Position numbers and translations under genes: made by a program. A stretch of 64,000 nt of DNA from Acidobacteriota bacterium (GTDB lineage: Bacteria; Acidobacteriota; Vicinamibacteria; Vicinamibacterales; CAVVIG01): assembly GCA_016195265.1 (NCBI GenBank), contig JACPZW010000024.1:37176-101175 (forward strand), given 5' to 3'. The notes beneath the pieces were generated by a model. It ran no database searches. It saw nothing but the letters and a program-made list of their open reading frames with translations, and was not told where the DNA came from. Shown here piece by piece: positions 52,690 to 61,326 of the stretch (positions within the stretch are counted from its first letter, which is position 1; each line of letters starts with the position of its first letter).

Positions 52690-53389
52690 ACCCCAGCCAC
52701 CAGCCACCAGTCCCCAGCCACCAGCTGTTGTCCTCCTCAGCGGCGGCCTGGACTCGTACACCGCGGCCGCCATCACGAAAGCTGACGGCTTTTCGATCTA
52801 CGCGCTCACCGTGCAGTACGGACAGCGGCATGCGCGTGAAGTGGACGCCGCTCGCGCTGTCGCGAGCGCACTCGGCGTCGAACGGCACCTCGAGCTCGAC
52901 GTCGACCTGCGCGCGATCGGCGGCTCGTCGCTGACGTCGGACGCGCCCGTGCCGCGCGATCGCGACCTCGGGGCCGCGGGCATCCCGTCCACCTACGTGC
53001 CCGCGCGCAATACGATCTTCTTATCGCTCGCGCTCGGATGGGCGGAAGTCCTCGGCGCGACGGATCTCGTGATCGGCGTCAACGCACTCGACTACTCGGG
53101 CTATCCGGACTGCCGGCCCGACTTCATCCGCGCCTTCGAACACGTGGCCGGCGTTGCGACGCGCGCCGGAGTCGAAGGCGCGCGCTTCCGCGTGCACGCG
53201 CCGCTCATCGCGCTCAGCAAGGCCGACATCATCCGCCGCGGCATGGCGCTGGGCCTCGACTACACCCTGACCCACAGTTGCTACGCGCCGGACGCCGGCG
53301 GCCGGCCGTGCGGACGCTGCGACAGCTGCGTGCTGCGCGCGAAGGGGTTCGCCGAAGCGGGCGTGGCCGATCCTCTCCTCCTGCGCTAG
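52679..53389 (+). CDS. queC: 7-cyano-7-deazaguanine synthase QueC
   Basis: QueC makes the nitrile preQ0 from the QueE product using ATP and ammonia. Visible are the PP-loop [16 protein letters not shown] near residue 17, [50 protein letters not shown] and the Zn-binding [17 protein letters not shown]. The GTG at 52679 overlaps queE, and the first residues ([13 protein letters not shown]) come from a CCACCAGCC repeat; the real start may be slightly different. The two genes form a unit. Confidence 0.95.
   Translation: MAFEPQPPATSPQPPAVVLLSGGLDSYTAAAITKADGFSIYALTVQYGQRHAREVDAARAVASALGVERHLELDVDLRAIGGSSLTSDAPVPRDRDLGAAGIPSTYVPARNTIFLSLALGWAEVLGATDLVIGVNALDYSGYPDCRPDFIRAFEHVAGVATRAGVEGARFRVHAPLIALSKADIIRRGMALGLDYTLTHSCYAPDAGGRPCGRCDSCVLRAKGFAEAGVADPLLLR
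52690..52725. repeat. CAGCCACCAGCCACCAG tandem at the queE-queC junction
   Basis: CCCAGCCACCAGCCACCAGTCCCCAGCCACCAG is translated as the N-terminus of QueC ([10 protein letters not shown]), ahead of the conserved PP-loop. Confidence 0.85.
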
Positions 53390-53404
53390 AATCGCGCGAA
53401 CTCC

Positions 53405-55285
53405 GTGCAGTTTCTTCGTCGGTTCACCATCCGGAAGCAGGTGGCGTTCGCTACCCTGGCGGTCCTCGTGCCGTTCGGGATCGCTGCCGCCTTGTCCGCC
53501 AACATGACGCGGCTCGAAGGTCAGGCCGAAGTGCGCGAGCAGGCCGGATCGGTCGCCGCGACCGCGGCCGCGTATTTCCAGCAGTACCTGACCGGCCTCG
53601 ACTCGGTGGCGTCCGCGCTGGCCCGCCATCCGGCCGTTATGGCGCTCGATCACGACCAATGCGATCAGTTGTTCGCTGACGTGCTGCGCGGCCGTCAGCT
53701 CATCCTCAACATCGTACTCTCCGATCCGGACGGCGTGATCAAGGGATCCGCGCTGCCGGCCCGCGCCGATGTCGATCCGATCGTGGCGCTGCCCTACGTG
53801 CGCGCCGTCGCGTCGACCGGCCAGCCCGTCGTCAGCGAACTCCTGACCGGCCGAATGTCCGGCAAACCGACGGTCGTGCTCGCGTATCCGGTCCGCGGCC
53901 CGAGGCAAAACGTCGTCGGCGTGCTGGGGCTCGGCCTCGATCTGCTGGCGATGCAGACACTGTTCCAGGGCATCCCGTTGCCCGAGGGCTCGGTGATCAC
54001 GCTGTCGGACGCCAACAGCCGCATCCTCGCCCGGAGCCGCGAGGCGGAGAAGTACATCGGGCAGAAGATCGGCGCGCAGCCGCGGCCGCCGCGCGAAGTG
54101 CCGCCGACGCAACTGGTCACGGGCATCGACGGCGTGCCGCGCTTCTACGGCAACGCTGCGGTGGACCGCGGGCCGTGGCTGCTAAGCGTCGGCATCCCGG
54201 CGAGCGAAGTGTGGGCGCGGCTGATGCCGCTCTACCTCAGAAATGCTTTTCTCGTGATCATCTCGACCGCAGCCGTCGTGCTGGTGGCGCTGTTGCTGTC
54301 GCGGCTGCTGAGCGGCGCGGTGAATCGCGTGCGCTACGCCGTGGAGCGCGTCGCCGGCGGCGACCTGTCGCCGCCAGAGCAGATCGCGTCGCCGAACCTC
54401 GAGATCGGCCGCCTGCAGACCGCGTTCATCACGATGGCGTCGAACCTGCGCGACGCGCGCAACGCCCTGGGCCATCAGATCGAGCAGGAGCGCAAGATGC
54501 GCGAGACGCTCGAATCGCTGCAGCGGCAGGTGGTCCGGCAGGAGCGGCTCGCCGCGGTGGGCGTCCTCGTGTCCGGCGTCGCGCACGAGCTGAACAACCC
54601 GCTGCAGGCGATCCTCGGCTCGGCGGAACTACTCGAGCGCCGGAAGGACATGTCGCCCGACGCACTCGAGGAACTGAACTTCGTCAAGACCCAGAGCAAC
54701 CGCGCCAAGGAGATCATCCGTAATCTGTCGCGCTTCAGCAGCCAGCACGCCGGACCGCCGGCGATGGTCGATCTGCGCGAGGTCGTCGCCGAGGTCGTCC
54801 AGCTCAGACGGCGCGAGATGGACAACACCGGCATCGCGCTCGAAGTCGAAACAGCGTCCACGCGGAAGGTGTTCGCGACCGTGACGGAGCTCGAACAGGT
54901 CGCGCTGAATTTCGTGATTAACGCGCAGCAGGCGATCGAAGCCGACGGGCGGCCGAAGGGCCGCATCCGGATTCGCGTCTACGACACCGGCAAGCGGGTG
55001 CGGCTCGACGTGCAGGACGATGGTCCTGGCGTCGCGCCTGAGGACGAGCCGAAGCTCTTCCAGCCGTTCTTCACGACGAAGCCCGTCGGCAAGGGCACCG
55101 GGCTCGGGCTGTCGGTCAGCTACGGCATCATCGATTCGTACGGCGGCGCCATCGGGTACGTGAGGAACGACTGGGGCGGTTCGACGTTCTTCTTCGAGCT
55201 GCCGACGACGGAGCCGCGGCCGCCATCCTCGTCGTCCAACCGCCAGACGTCCAGGGCCGATGACCGACCGCCTGTACTACACTGA
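53405..55285 (+). CDS. Membrane sensor histidine kinase (dCache-like, HAMP, HisKA, HATPase)
   Basis: The 626-residue kinase has membrane segments at ~14-34 (VAFATLAVLVPFGIAAALSA) and ~278-300 (FLVIISTAAVVLVALLLSRLL) around a Cache-type sensor (~35-275). A HAMP follows (SGAVNRVRYAVERVAGGDLS), a coiled coil, HisKA with H-box VSGVAHELNNPLQAILGSAELL, and HATPase (NFVINAQQAIEA, VQDDGPGVAPED, GKGTGLGLSVSYGI). The GTG start at 53405 is tentative. No cognate regulator is adjacent. The 3' end overlaps the AlaX-like gene by 26 bases. Confidence 0.91.
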   Translation: MQFLRRFTIRKQVAFATLAVLVPFGIAAALSANMTRLEGQAEVREQAGSVAATAAAYFQQYLTGLDSVASALARHPAVMALDHDQCDQLFADVLRGRQLILNIVLSDPDGVIKGSALPARADVDPIVALPYVRAVASTGQPVVSELLTGRMSGKPTVVLAYPVRGPRQNVVGVLGLGLDLLAMQTLFQGIPLPEGSVITLSDANSRILARSREAEKYIGQKIGAQPRPPREVPPTQLVTGIDGVPRFYGNAAVDRGPWLLSVGIPASEVWARLMPLYLRNAFLVIISTAAVVLVALLLSRLLSGAVNRVRYAVERVAGGDLSPPEQIASPNLEIGRLQTAFITMASNLRDARNALGHQIEQERKMRETLESLQRQVVRQERLAAVGVLVSGVAHELNNPLQAILGSAELLERRKDMSPDALEELNFVKTQSNRAKEIIRNLSRFSSQHAGPPAMVDLREVVAEVVQLRRREMDNTGIALEVETASTRKVFATVTELEQVALNFVINAQQAIEADGRPKGRIRIRVYDTGKRVRLDVQDDGPGVAPEDEPKLFQPFFTTKPVGKGTGLGLSVSYGIIDSYGGAIGYVRNDWGGSTFFFELPTTEPRPPSSSSNRQTSRADDRPPVLH

Positions 55286-56561
55286 CCCGTACTTCCGGAC
55301 GTTCGATGCGCGGGTCGAAACAGTCGAGCGCGGCGACGGCCGTCTGATCGTCACGCTCGACCGCACCGCGTTCTACCCCACTTCAGGCGGCCAGCCGTTC
55401 GACACCGGCACGCTCGGCGCGTTCGCGGTCGTCGACGTCATCGATCGGGACGACGGCACGATCGCGCACGTGATCGAGATCGGGAGTAGGCCGGGTCCTG
55501 TGGACCCGGCGGGTCCAAAAGGACCCGCCCTACAGGTCGCACCCCGCACCCCGCACCCGGCACCCGGCACCCGACTCGTGGGGACGATTGACTGGTCCCG
55601 CCGTTTCGACCACATGCAACAGCACACCGGCCAGCACGTGCTGTCGGCGGCGTTCGACCATCTCTTCGGCGCGCGCACGGTCAGCTTTCATCTCGGTGCG
55701 GCCGCGTCCACGATCGATCTCGAGCGGGAGATGACGCCGGCCGAGATTGCCGCCGCCGAGGACGAAGCCAACCGCATCGTCTGGGAGGACCGTCCGGTCG
55801 TGGTGCGGTTCGTCACGGCGGCGGAGGCCGCGACGCTGCCGCTGCGGAAGGAGCCCGCGCGCGGCGGCACGCTCCGGCTGATTGACGTCGAGGGTTTCGA
55901 TCTTTCGGCGTGCGGCGGGACGCACGTTGCGCGGACGGGCGGCATCGGCGTGATCGCGGTCGCATCGTGGGAGCGCTTCAAGGGCGGCCAGCGGCTCGAG
56001 TTTCTGTGCGGCGGCCGCGCGCTGGGCCGTTTCCGATCGATGCGCGATTCGGTGACGGCGGGCGTGCGTCTGCTGTCCGCGCTGCCGGAGGAACTGCCGG
56101 CGGCGATCGCGCGGATGCAGGCGGACGCGAAGGATCAGAAGCGCGCGATCGTCGCGCTGCAGACGGAGCTGTCGCGGTTCCGTGCCGAGGAATTGGCCGC
56201 GTCCGCGGAAGAGGTCCCGCTGGAACCGGACGCCACGATCGGAAGACTCGTGCTGCGTGTCATTGACGCCGATGCGAATGGACTGAAGGCGCTCGCGTCC
56301 GCCATTACCGTGAAACCGGGATTCATCGTCGCGCTTTTCTCGACGTCGCGGCCCGCGCTCGTCGTCGTCGCGCGATCGGCTGGCGTCGCCGTCGCGTCGA
56401 ACCAGGTGCTGACGGCGTTGACGACGAAGTTCGGCGGCCGCGGCGGAGGCAAGCCGGAGCTCGCGCAGGGCGGCGGGCTCGATGCCGCGGCTGACGCGCT
56501 TCTTGAAGCCGCGCGCGCGGTGATCGCGGTCATTAGCCACAGAGGCACAGAGGAGATGTAG
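55260..56561 (+). CDS. Alanyl-tRNA editing protein (AlaX-like with DHHA1 domain)
   Basis: The 433-residue protein has an N-terminal AlaRS-like part (YYTDPYFRTFDARV, FYPTSGGQPFDTG), Zn ligands in HMQQHTGQHVLS and CGGTHVARTG, and a DHHA1 domain (GGRGGGKPELAQGGGLDAA). It should hydrolyse mischarged Ser- or Gly-tRNA(Ala). Two repeat insertions are in frame: a REP-like unit (GSRPGPVDPAGPKGPA) with CACCCGGCACC units (RTPHPAPGTR) between the first strands and the HMQQH motif, and the last residues (ISHRGTEEM) from a spacer repeat. Confidence 0.9.
   Translation: MTDRLYYTDPYFRTFDARVETVERGDGRLIVTLDRTAFYPTSGGQPFDTGTLGAFAVVDVIDRDDGTIAHVIEIGSRPGPVDPAGPKGPALQVAPRTPHPAPGTRLVGTIDWSRRFDHMQQHTGQHVLSAAFDHLFGARTVSFHLGAAASTIDLEREMTPAEIAAAEDEANRIVWEDRPVVVRFVTAAEAATLPLRKEPARGGTLRLIDVEGFDLSACGGTHVARTGGIGVIAVASWERFKGGQRLEFLCGGRALGRFRSMRDSVTAGVRLLSALPEELPAAIARMQADAKDQKRAIVALQTELSRFRAEELAASAEEVPLEPDATIGRLVLRVIDADANGLKALASAITVKPGFIVALFSTSRPALVVVARSAGVAVASNQVLTALTTKFGGRGGGKPELAQGGGLDAAADALLEAARAVIAVISHRGTEEM
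55485..55580. repeat. REP-like element plus CGCACCCGGCACC tandem inside the AlaX-like gene
   Basis: GTAGGCCGGGTCCTGTGGACCCGGC, then GGGTCCAAAAGGACCC, then CACCCCGCACCCCGCACCCGGCACCCGGCACC. The whole insert of about 96 bases is read in frame and adds ~32 residues. Confidence 0.92.
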
Positions 56562-56640
56562 CCACAGAGTCACTGAGACACAGAGAACCGGAAGGTGTAC
56601 CTCTCATTTCTCCGTGCCTCTGTGACTCTGTGGCTACTTA
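56535..56640. repeat. GCCACAGAGGCACAGAGG ... CTCCGTGCCTCTGTGACTCTGTGGC inverted spacer
   Basis: The left arm covers the end of the AlaX-like gene (GCCACAGAGGCACAGAGGAG, GCCACAGAGTCACTGAGACAC). The right arm is CTCCGTGCCTCTGTGACTC with TGTGGCTACTTATCTCTCTGTGCC, running into the 3' end of PBP4 on the other strand. It is a strong hairpin between convergent genes. Confidence 0.9.
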
Positions 56641-58208
56641 TCTCTCTGTGCCTCCGTGGCTCCTCGCCGAGAAAAACGCGCGAGCCGGACGACGATCGCG
56701 TCCATCGTCGCCGTGATCGCCGCTGGCGGCGCGTCGAAGTTGTTGGCGAGAATCGAAAAGACGAGCGGCTCGCCGTCAGCAGTCGTCACGAAGCCTGAGA
56801 GTCCGCGAACGTCGGTCATCGATCCTGTCTTTGCACGCGCGTTCCCTTCGGCCGGCGTGCCTTTCATGCGGTTGGTGAGACCGCCGTCGCGGCCCGCGAT
56901 CGGCAGCGACGCCTCGAACGGTCGGCGCAGCCGATCGTCGCGATAGACGTGCGTCAGGATTGTCGCGAGCGCGTCCGGCGTGACGTAGTCGTACCGCGAC
57001 AAGCCTGAGCCGTCACGCTGAATCAGATCCGCCGGTTGCACGCCCCACGCCTGCAGTGTCGTCTGCACGGCCGCGCGGCCCGCTGCCGCGGTCGGCGTCC
57101 CCAGGGCGGCCCCCATCGTCTTCAGGAACGTTTCCGCGTACTGGTTCTGGCTGATCTTCATCAGCCGCATGGCAAGGACCGACAGCCGCGGCGACGTGTA
57201 CGCGATGAGCGGCGGACTCGCCGGGTGCGGCGGCGCGCTCGGCAGCTCGTCAATGTCCACCGCGGGGCCGCGCACGTCGATCCCGTTGGCGATGAGCGCG
57301 GCGCGCAGTGTGTTCACGAAGAAAAGCGTGGGGTTATCGACGGAGACGTCGAGCGCGCGCGGCGCGCTGCCCAGCGCGATCGTTCCGCGCAGCGCGAGCG
57401 TCGAACGGCCGGGCAGCCGGCTGACATTGATTGACGCTGACGCGGCCGCGCCCTCCGCAACGGTCGTGACGGCGCTGTCGATCGTGAGGCCGCTGTACGC
57501 CGGCGCGATCGACACCGCGGCCGACGTCCCGGCGGCCGGTCCGGGGCCGACCATGACGCGCGCCATGTTCTCGTTGAACTGCAGCGCGCTGATGCCGGCC
57601 GCGTAGTCGTCCTGCAGGTCGTCCCACGACCATCCGAAGCCCAGCTCGGCATCGTCGAACGCGTTGTCGTCACCGATCACGCGGCCTGCGATCGTTCTGA
57701 TGCCCGCGCTCTTGAGCCGCTCAGCCCAATTCGCGAACAGGCGGTCCGACATATCGTCGATCGTGCCGATGCCGGGATCGCCGGACCCGACGATCAACAG
57801 GTCGCCATCGAGAACACCGTTGACGCCGTTCGCGATCGGGCCGGTGCCGAAGATCCACGTGTCGTACGTGTAGTTCCACCCGAGCCGCTCGGCGGCCGCG
57901 GCCAGCGTGACGATCTTCATGTTCGACGCCGGCATCATCAGTTTGCGCGCGTTGAGCGAGTACAACGTCTCATCGTTTTTCAGCGACCTGATGACGACGC
58001 CCCAATAGCCATGCGCGAGCGCAGGATCAGCGAGGATCGCGTCGATGTCCTTGACGAGGGCGGGAAGGGCAGGTGGGGCAGTCGTGGCGTCCGGCTTCAG
58101 CCGGACCTGCGGCGTCGCGTGACACGCGTTCAGCGCGAGGAGTAGTGCAGCCGCTGCGCCGACATTCAGGTTGGCTCGTGCGACACCGTCCACGCGCGGA
58201 TTTGCCAT
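56634..58208 (-). CDS. dacB: D-alanyl-D-alanine carboxypeptidase/endopeptidase (PBP4, DacB type)
   Basis: The 524-residue protein has the penicillin-binding motifs of PBP4: SxxK in PASNMKIVT near residue 93, SxN in KISQNQYAE near 351 and KTG in RAKTGSMTDVRG near 455, with the large inserted domain between SxxK and SxN typical of the class C2 family. The N-terminus carries a hydrophobic signal ending in LALNAC, a possible lipobox. The segment PQVRLKPDATTAPP right after it is encoded by a GTCCGGCTGAAGCCGGAC palindrome. It trims or cleaves peptidoglycan crosslinks in the periplasm. Confidence 0.92.
   Translation of the reverse strand: MANPRVDGVARANLNVGAAAALLLALNACHATPQVRLKPDATTAPPALPALVKDIDAILADPALAHGYWGVVIRSLKNDETLYSLNARKLMMPASNMKIVTLAAAAERLGWNYTYDTWIFGTGPIANGVNGVLDGDLLIVGSGDPGIGTIDDMSDRLFANWAERLKSAGIRTIAGRVIGDDNAFDDAELGFGWSWDDLQDDYAAGISALQFNENMARVMVGPGPAAGTSAAVSIAPAYSGLTIDSAVTTVAEGAAASASINVSRLPGRSTLALRGTIALGSAPRALDVSVDNPTLFFVNTLRAALIANGIDVRGPAVDIDELPSAPPHPASPPLIAYTSPRLSVLAMRLMKISQNQYAETFLKTMGAALGTPTAAAGRAAVQTTLQAWGVQPADLIQRDGSGLSRYDYVTPDALATILTHVYRDDRLRRPFEASLPIAGRDGGLTNRMKGTPAEGNARAKTGSMTDVRGLSGFVTTADGEPLVFSILANNFDAPPAAITATMDAIVVRLARFSRRGATEAQRDK
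58084..58112. repeat. GGCGTCCGGCTTCAGCCGGACCTGC palindrome inside the PBP4 gene
   Basis: GTCCGGCTTCAGCCGGAC is a perfect hairpin encoding VRLKPDAT in the linker after the signal peptide. A relative lies at 21838-21866. Confidence 0.8.
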
Positions 58209-58225
58209 CTATTACGAGCGCGCGC

Positions 58226-59584
58226 CTATTTGACCAGCTCATCCAGCGACTTCAGCGCTTCGGTGAAGTCGGCGGCGTCGGTCTTCGCTGCGCCGGACGC
58301 GCCGGGAATCGTCGCGTAGACGTCCTTGTCCACCTGGCCGAACGAAATCCGCTCTTCCTTCTTGCCGTCGTCGAACTTCGCGTAGACGACGAGCGCGGGC
58401 TTATCGAGGCCGGTCTTCGCCTGCGACTCGACGAACGAGCTCGCGCGCATGTTGGCGAGCTTCGCGAGCAGCGCGTCCACCTTGTCGCGATCGGCGTCGG
58501 CGGCGTTCGGCGAGGCGCGCCGCCACTTGTCGGCGTCGCCTTCCTTGGCGCCCTTGACGCGCTCAAAAACGATCGTCTGCGCGCCGCGCGTGAACTCGAC
58601 GCGCGTCGCGTTGTAGGCGCGGAACTCGAAGAGGTCCTTGCGCCGGTAGTCGTCGGCGCCCTTCTTCAAGTCGTCGAGCAGCGACGCGTCGAGGGTGACG
58701 ACCATCGGCTTCGACATGTCCCTTGCGTAGACGGCGTTGTTCTCGCCCTTGCCGCCGACGATGAGCGTCGCCTTCGCGCTGCCGGCCGCGAGATTGACCG
58801 TCGCCTCCGGCTTGTCGAGACCGTACTTCTTCAGGTCGGCGGGCGTCGGCTGGTCCGCGACGATCGACTTCATCGCGGCGTTCTGCAGCTTGCCGATCAG
58901 GCCTTCGACGGTTCCGAAGTCGCCCTTCACCTGGACGGGCTTGGTGATCTTCCAGTCGCCGCCGTCCTTCGCGAACGCCAGCGCCTTGCCGCCCGCGGTG
59001 ACGTCGATGCCGTCCACCTTGTCGCGCTCGAACTTCAGCAGCACCTTGTCGCGCAGATCGAAGGTCTTCTTGTCGAACGTCGCTTCCTGGAACGCCTGGA
59101 CGAGGAAGACCTTCTTCTCGTCGTTCCGCTTCGCGAAGAGATCGGCGCCCGTCGGCGTCTTCTCGCCGAGCAAGAGCTTGCGGTAGTCCTTGTCGCCGGC
59201 CGCTTTGAAGTCGATCTCGATGCGCGGATTTGAGAGGCCGTAGTCGTTCAGGTTCGCAGGGTTTTCGTCGACGACGCGGGAGATTTCGAGCGAGGTCAGC
59301 GCCGACGTGATGCCGGACGTCTCGGTCTCGTCGGCTTTCGCCGCCACCGGCTGCGTCATCTGCCACGCGCCGTTCTCTTTCTTGAGCGTCGTCGATTCGC
59401 CGGCCGACCCGCTGACTTTCAATTCCTCGATCTTGTCGGCCGCGAGCGACGCGAAGACCTTGTCCTTTGGCTTGGTCGTCGAATCCCCGCTGCCCTCGGG
59501 CGTCTTCCACGTGACGAAATAGATGTACGCGCCGAGCCCGCCGAGGGCGACGATGAAAAAGAGCGTCGACTTCAACCCACGCAT
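58226..59584 (-). CDS. DUF4340 family membrane-anchored protein
   Basis: The 452-residue protein has an N-terminal membrane anchor (STLFFIVALGGLGAYIYFV) followed by an extracytoplasmic part with repeated DUF4340 motifs: VFASLAADKIEELKVSGS, LTSLEISRVVDENPANLNDYGL, KLLLGEKTPTGADLFAKRN, and again PTPADLKKYGLDKPEATVNL with LIVGGKGENNAVYARD. DUF4340 proteins are usually the last gene of Gld-type ABC export clusters, as here. Function is unknown; a link to cell-surface assembly or gliding-type export is inferred from context. Confidence 0.9.
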   Translation of the reverse strand: MRGLKSTLFFIVALGGLGAYIYFVTWKTPEGSGDSTTKPKDKVFASLAADKIEELKVSGSAGESTTLKKENGAWQMTQPVAAKADETETSGITSALTSLEISRVVDENPANLNDYGLSNPRIEIDFKAAGDKDYRKLLLGEKTPTGADLFAKRNDEKKVFLVQAFQEATFDKKTFDLRDKVLLKFERDKVDGIDVTAGGKALAFAKDGGDWKITKPVQVKGDFGTVEGLIGKLQNAAMKSIVADQPTPADLKKYGLDKPEATVNLAAGSAKATLIVGGKGENNAVYARDMSKPMVVTLDASLLDDLKKGADDYRRKDLFEFRAYNATRVEFTRGAQTIVFERVKGAKEGDADKWRRASPNAADADRDKVDALLAKLANMRASSFVESQAKTGLDKPALVVYAKFDDGKKEERISFGQVDKDVYATIPGASGAAKTDAADFTEALKSLDELVK

Positions 59585-59587
59585 GAT

Positions 59588-59630
59588 GTCTCTCTCGACT
59601 GGTGGCTGGTGGCTGGTGGCTGGTGACTGT
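59588..59630. repeat. GGTGGCTGGTGGCTGG tandem
   Basis: CTGGTGGCTGGTGGCTGGTGGC with GGTGACTGTC lies between the DUF4340 gene and the GldG-like gene. It is the plus-strand version of the CCACCAG tandem. Confidence 0.85.
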
Positions 59631-61205
59631 CTATCTTCGCCGCCACCATGTGTAGATTCCCGTGCCGAAAATGAAGCCCGGAATGATGAGCAGCGACAGC
59701 CACGCGACGTTGGCCTGCTGGGTCGCCGTGATCGTGATGCGCCGATCGTCGGCTTCCTTCGGACGGATCGAAATCAGGTTCTCCTGCTGCGACAGCCAGC
59801 CGACCGTATTCATGAACAGATCTTTGTTGCCCTGGATGCCGAGGCCGGAGTTGGCAGCGAAGTCGGAGTCGCCGATGACGGCGACGCGCGTCTCTGGCTT
59901 CGGCGCATCGGGCGTGGTGCCGGGCGCGGCGCTCGCCGCCGGCGCCGACACAGCCGACGCGATCGACACGGGACCTTTCTTATCGCCCTTGGATTCGTCG
60001 AGCGACACCTGACCGCTGGTCAGCAGGCCCTTGATGTCTGATTCCGCCCAGCTGCGCGGGCTCGACTCGATGAACGTCTGCGCCGTGTGTCCGTTCACGC
60101 CGCCGCTCACCGGCGACGCAGACCGCGCGAGCGGGTACGCCGTCAGCAGCGTGAAGCGCGACGTGATGGGGTGCGACGGGTAGTTCGCCGCCACGGGCAC
60201 CGACGCGTCGGTCCCGAGCAGCCGGCCCATGCCGCTGACGTCGACGACGACGTCGTTGCCGACCTGCACGCCCCAGTCGTGCGCGAGCGCGATCAGGTTC
60301 GTCAGCGGCGCGCTGTCCGGCTTGTCCGGCGGATCGAGCATGAGGAGCAGCTTGCCCTGCTTGTCGAGGTACTGCTTCAGCGCGTCGACTTCCGGCGCGA
60401 AGAAATCGGTCTTCGGTCCGGCGACGACGACCATCGACGCATCGTCGGGCACCGCCGCCTGCTGCGCCAGGACCAGCTTCTCGACGCCGTAGTTCTCGTG
60501 TCCCAGCGCCGCGGCAATCGCGTTGTAGCCATCACGCTCGGTCCCGGCCGTGTCCTTCTCGCCGTGGCCCGCCGTGAAGTAGATCTTGCGCTGCTGGCCG
60601 CTGACGACCTTGATGATGCCGTTGGTGATGTCCTGTTCGGCGTCGGTCGTCACGCGCTCCGTGCGGCCCTTGTAGTTGATGACGATCGTGCCGTACTGCT
60701 GAATCTGGTTCTGCTTGGCGATCGTCGGCTTCTTGTCGGGGTCGATGTACTCGGTCGACATCTGCTTGGTCGAGTACTCGTACTCCTTCATCTTGTCCTG
60801 GTAGCGCGGGAACTCCGGCTCCTGCGCGAAGACCATGACCTGCATCGGCGAATCGAGCTTCGACAGCACGTTGCGGCTCTGATCCGACAGGCTGAACTGC
60901 TTGTTCGCCGTCAGGTCCCAGCGCTTGTGCTGCTTCGATCCGATGTAGTTGATCGCGACCAGGATGCCGAGCACGACGAGGACGCTCGTCGCGGCCAGCG
61001 TGCCGTAGCGCGCCTGGCGCCGCGCGAAGATCTTCGCGATCTCGCGCCATTGCCCGAGCGTGTACGCCAGCACGCAGACCAGACCGGCCCACGCCAGGTA
61101 GTAGGCGTACTGTTCCTTCGCCGGAAACCCGAAGCGGATCGCGACCGCGATGAACACCATCGCGGTCCCGAGCCAGCCGACCAAACTCAGAATACGATTC
61201 ACCAT
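59631..61205 (-). CDS. GldG-like ABC transporter auxiliary protein
   Basis: The 524-residue protein has two or three N-terminal membrane helices (MVNRILSLVGWLGTAMVFIA, AYYLAWAGLVCVLAYTLG, SVLVVLGILVAINYI), a large extracytoplasmic GldG/IntraFlagellar-transport-like domain (KQFSLSDQSRNVLSKLDSPMQ, YIDPDKKPTIAKQ, FTAGHGEKDTAGTERDGY, VVAGPKTDFFAPEVDALKQYL, LLMLDPPDKPD) and a final membrane helix (VAWLSLLIIPGFIFGTGIYTW). Such proteins accompany the permease and ATPase of Gld-type exporters. It sits 120 bases after the permease. Confidence 0.88.
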   Translation of the reverse strand: MVNRILSLVGWLGTAMVFIAVAIRFGFPAKEQYAYYLAWAGLVCVLAYTLGQWREIAKIFARRQARYGTLAATSVLVVLGILVAINYIGSKQHKRWDLTANKQFSLSDQSRNVLSKLDSPMQVMVFAQEPEFPRYQDKMKEYEYSTKQMSTEYIDPDKKPTIAKQNQIQQYGTIVINYKGRTERVTTDAEQDITNGIIKVVSGQQRKIYFTAGHGEKDTAGTERDGYNAIAAALGHENYGVEKLVLAQQAAVPDDASMVVVAGPKTDFFAPEVDALKQYLDKQGKLLLMLDPPDKPDSAPLTNLIALAHDWGVQVGNDVVVDVSGMGRLLGTDASVPVAANYPSHPITSRFTLLTAYPLARSASPVSGGVNGHTAQTFIESSPRSWAESDIKGLLTSGQVSLDESKGDKKGPVSIASAVSAPAASAAPGTTPDAPKPETRVAVIGDSDFAANSGLGIQGNKDLFMNTVGWLSQQENLISIRPKEADDRRITITATQQANVAWLSLLIIPGFIFGTGIYTWWRRR

Positions 61206-61226
61206 CTGTCGTCCTTCGATTCGTCG

Positions 61227-61324
61227 CCGGGTCCGAAAGGACCCGGCCTACATCTCATGTCGATCAGTAGGGCGGGTCCTTTCGGACCCGCCTCCGCAGC
61301 CGGGTCCAAAGGACCCGGCCTACA
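61227..61324. repeat. Three REP-like palindromes GGGTCC...GGACCC
   Basis: GCCGGGTCCGAAAGGACCCGGC, GGCGGGTCCTTTCGGACCCGCC and GCCGGGTCCAAAGGACCCGGC stand in series between the permease and the GldG-like gene. The unit at 39861-39988 in glmM and the unit at 161-216 share the same core. Confidence 0.93.
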
Positions 61325-61326
61325 TA

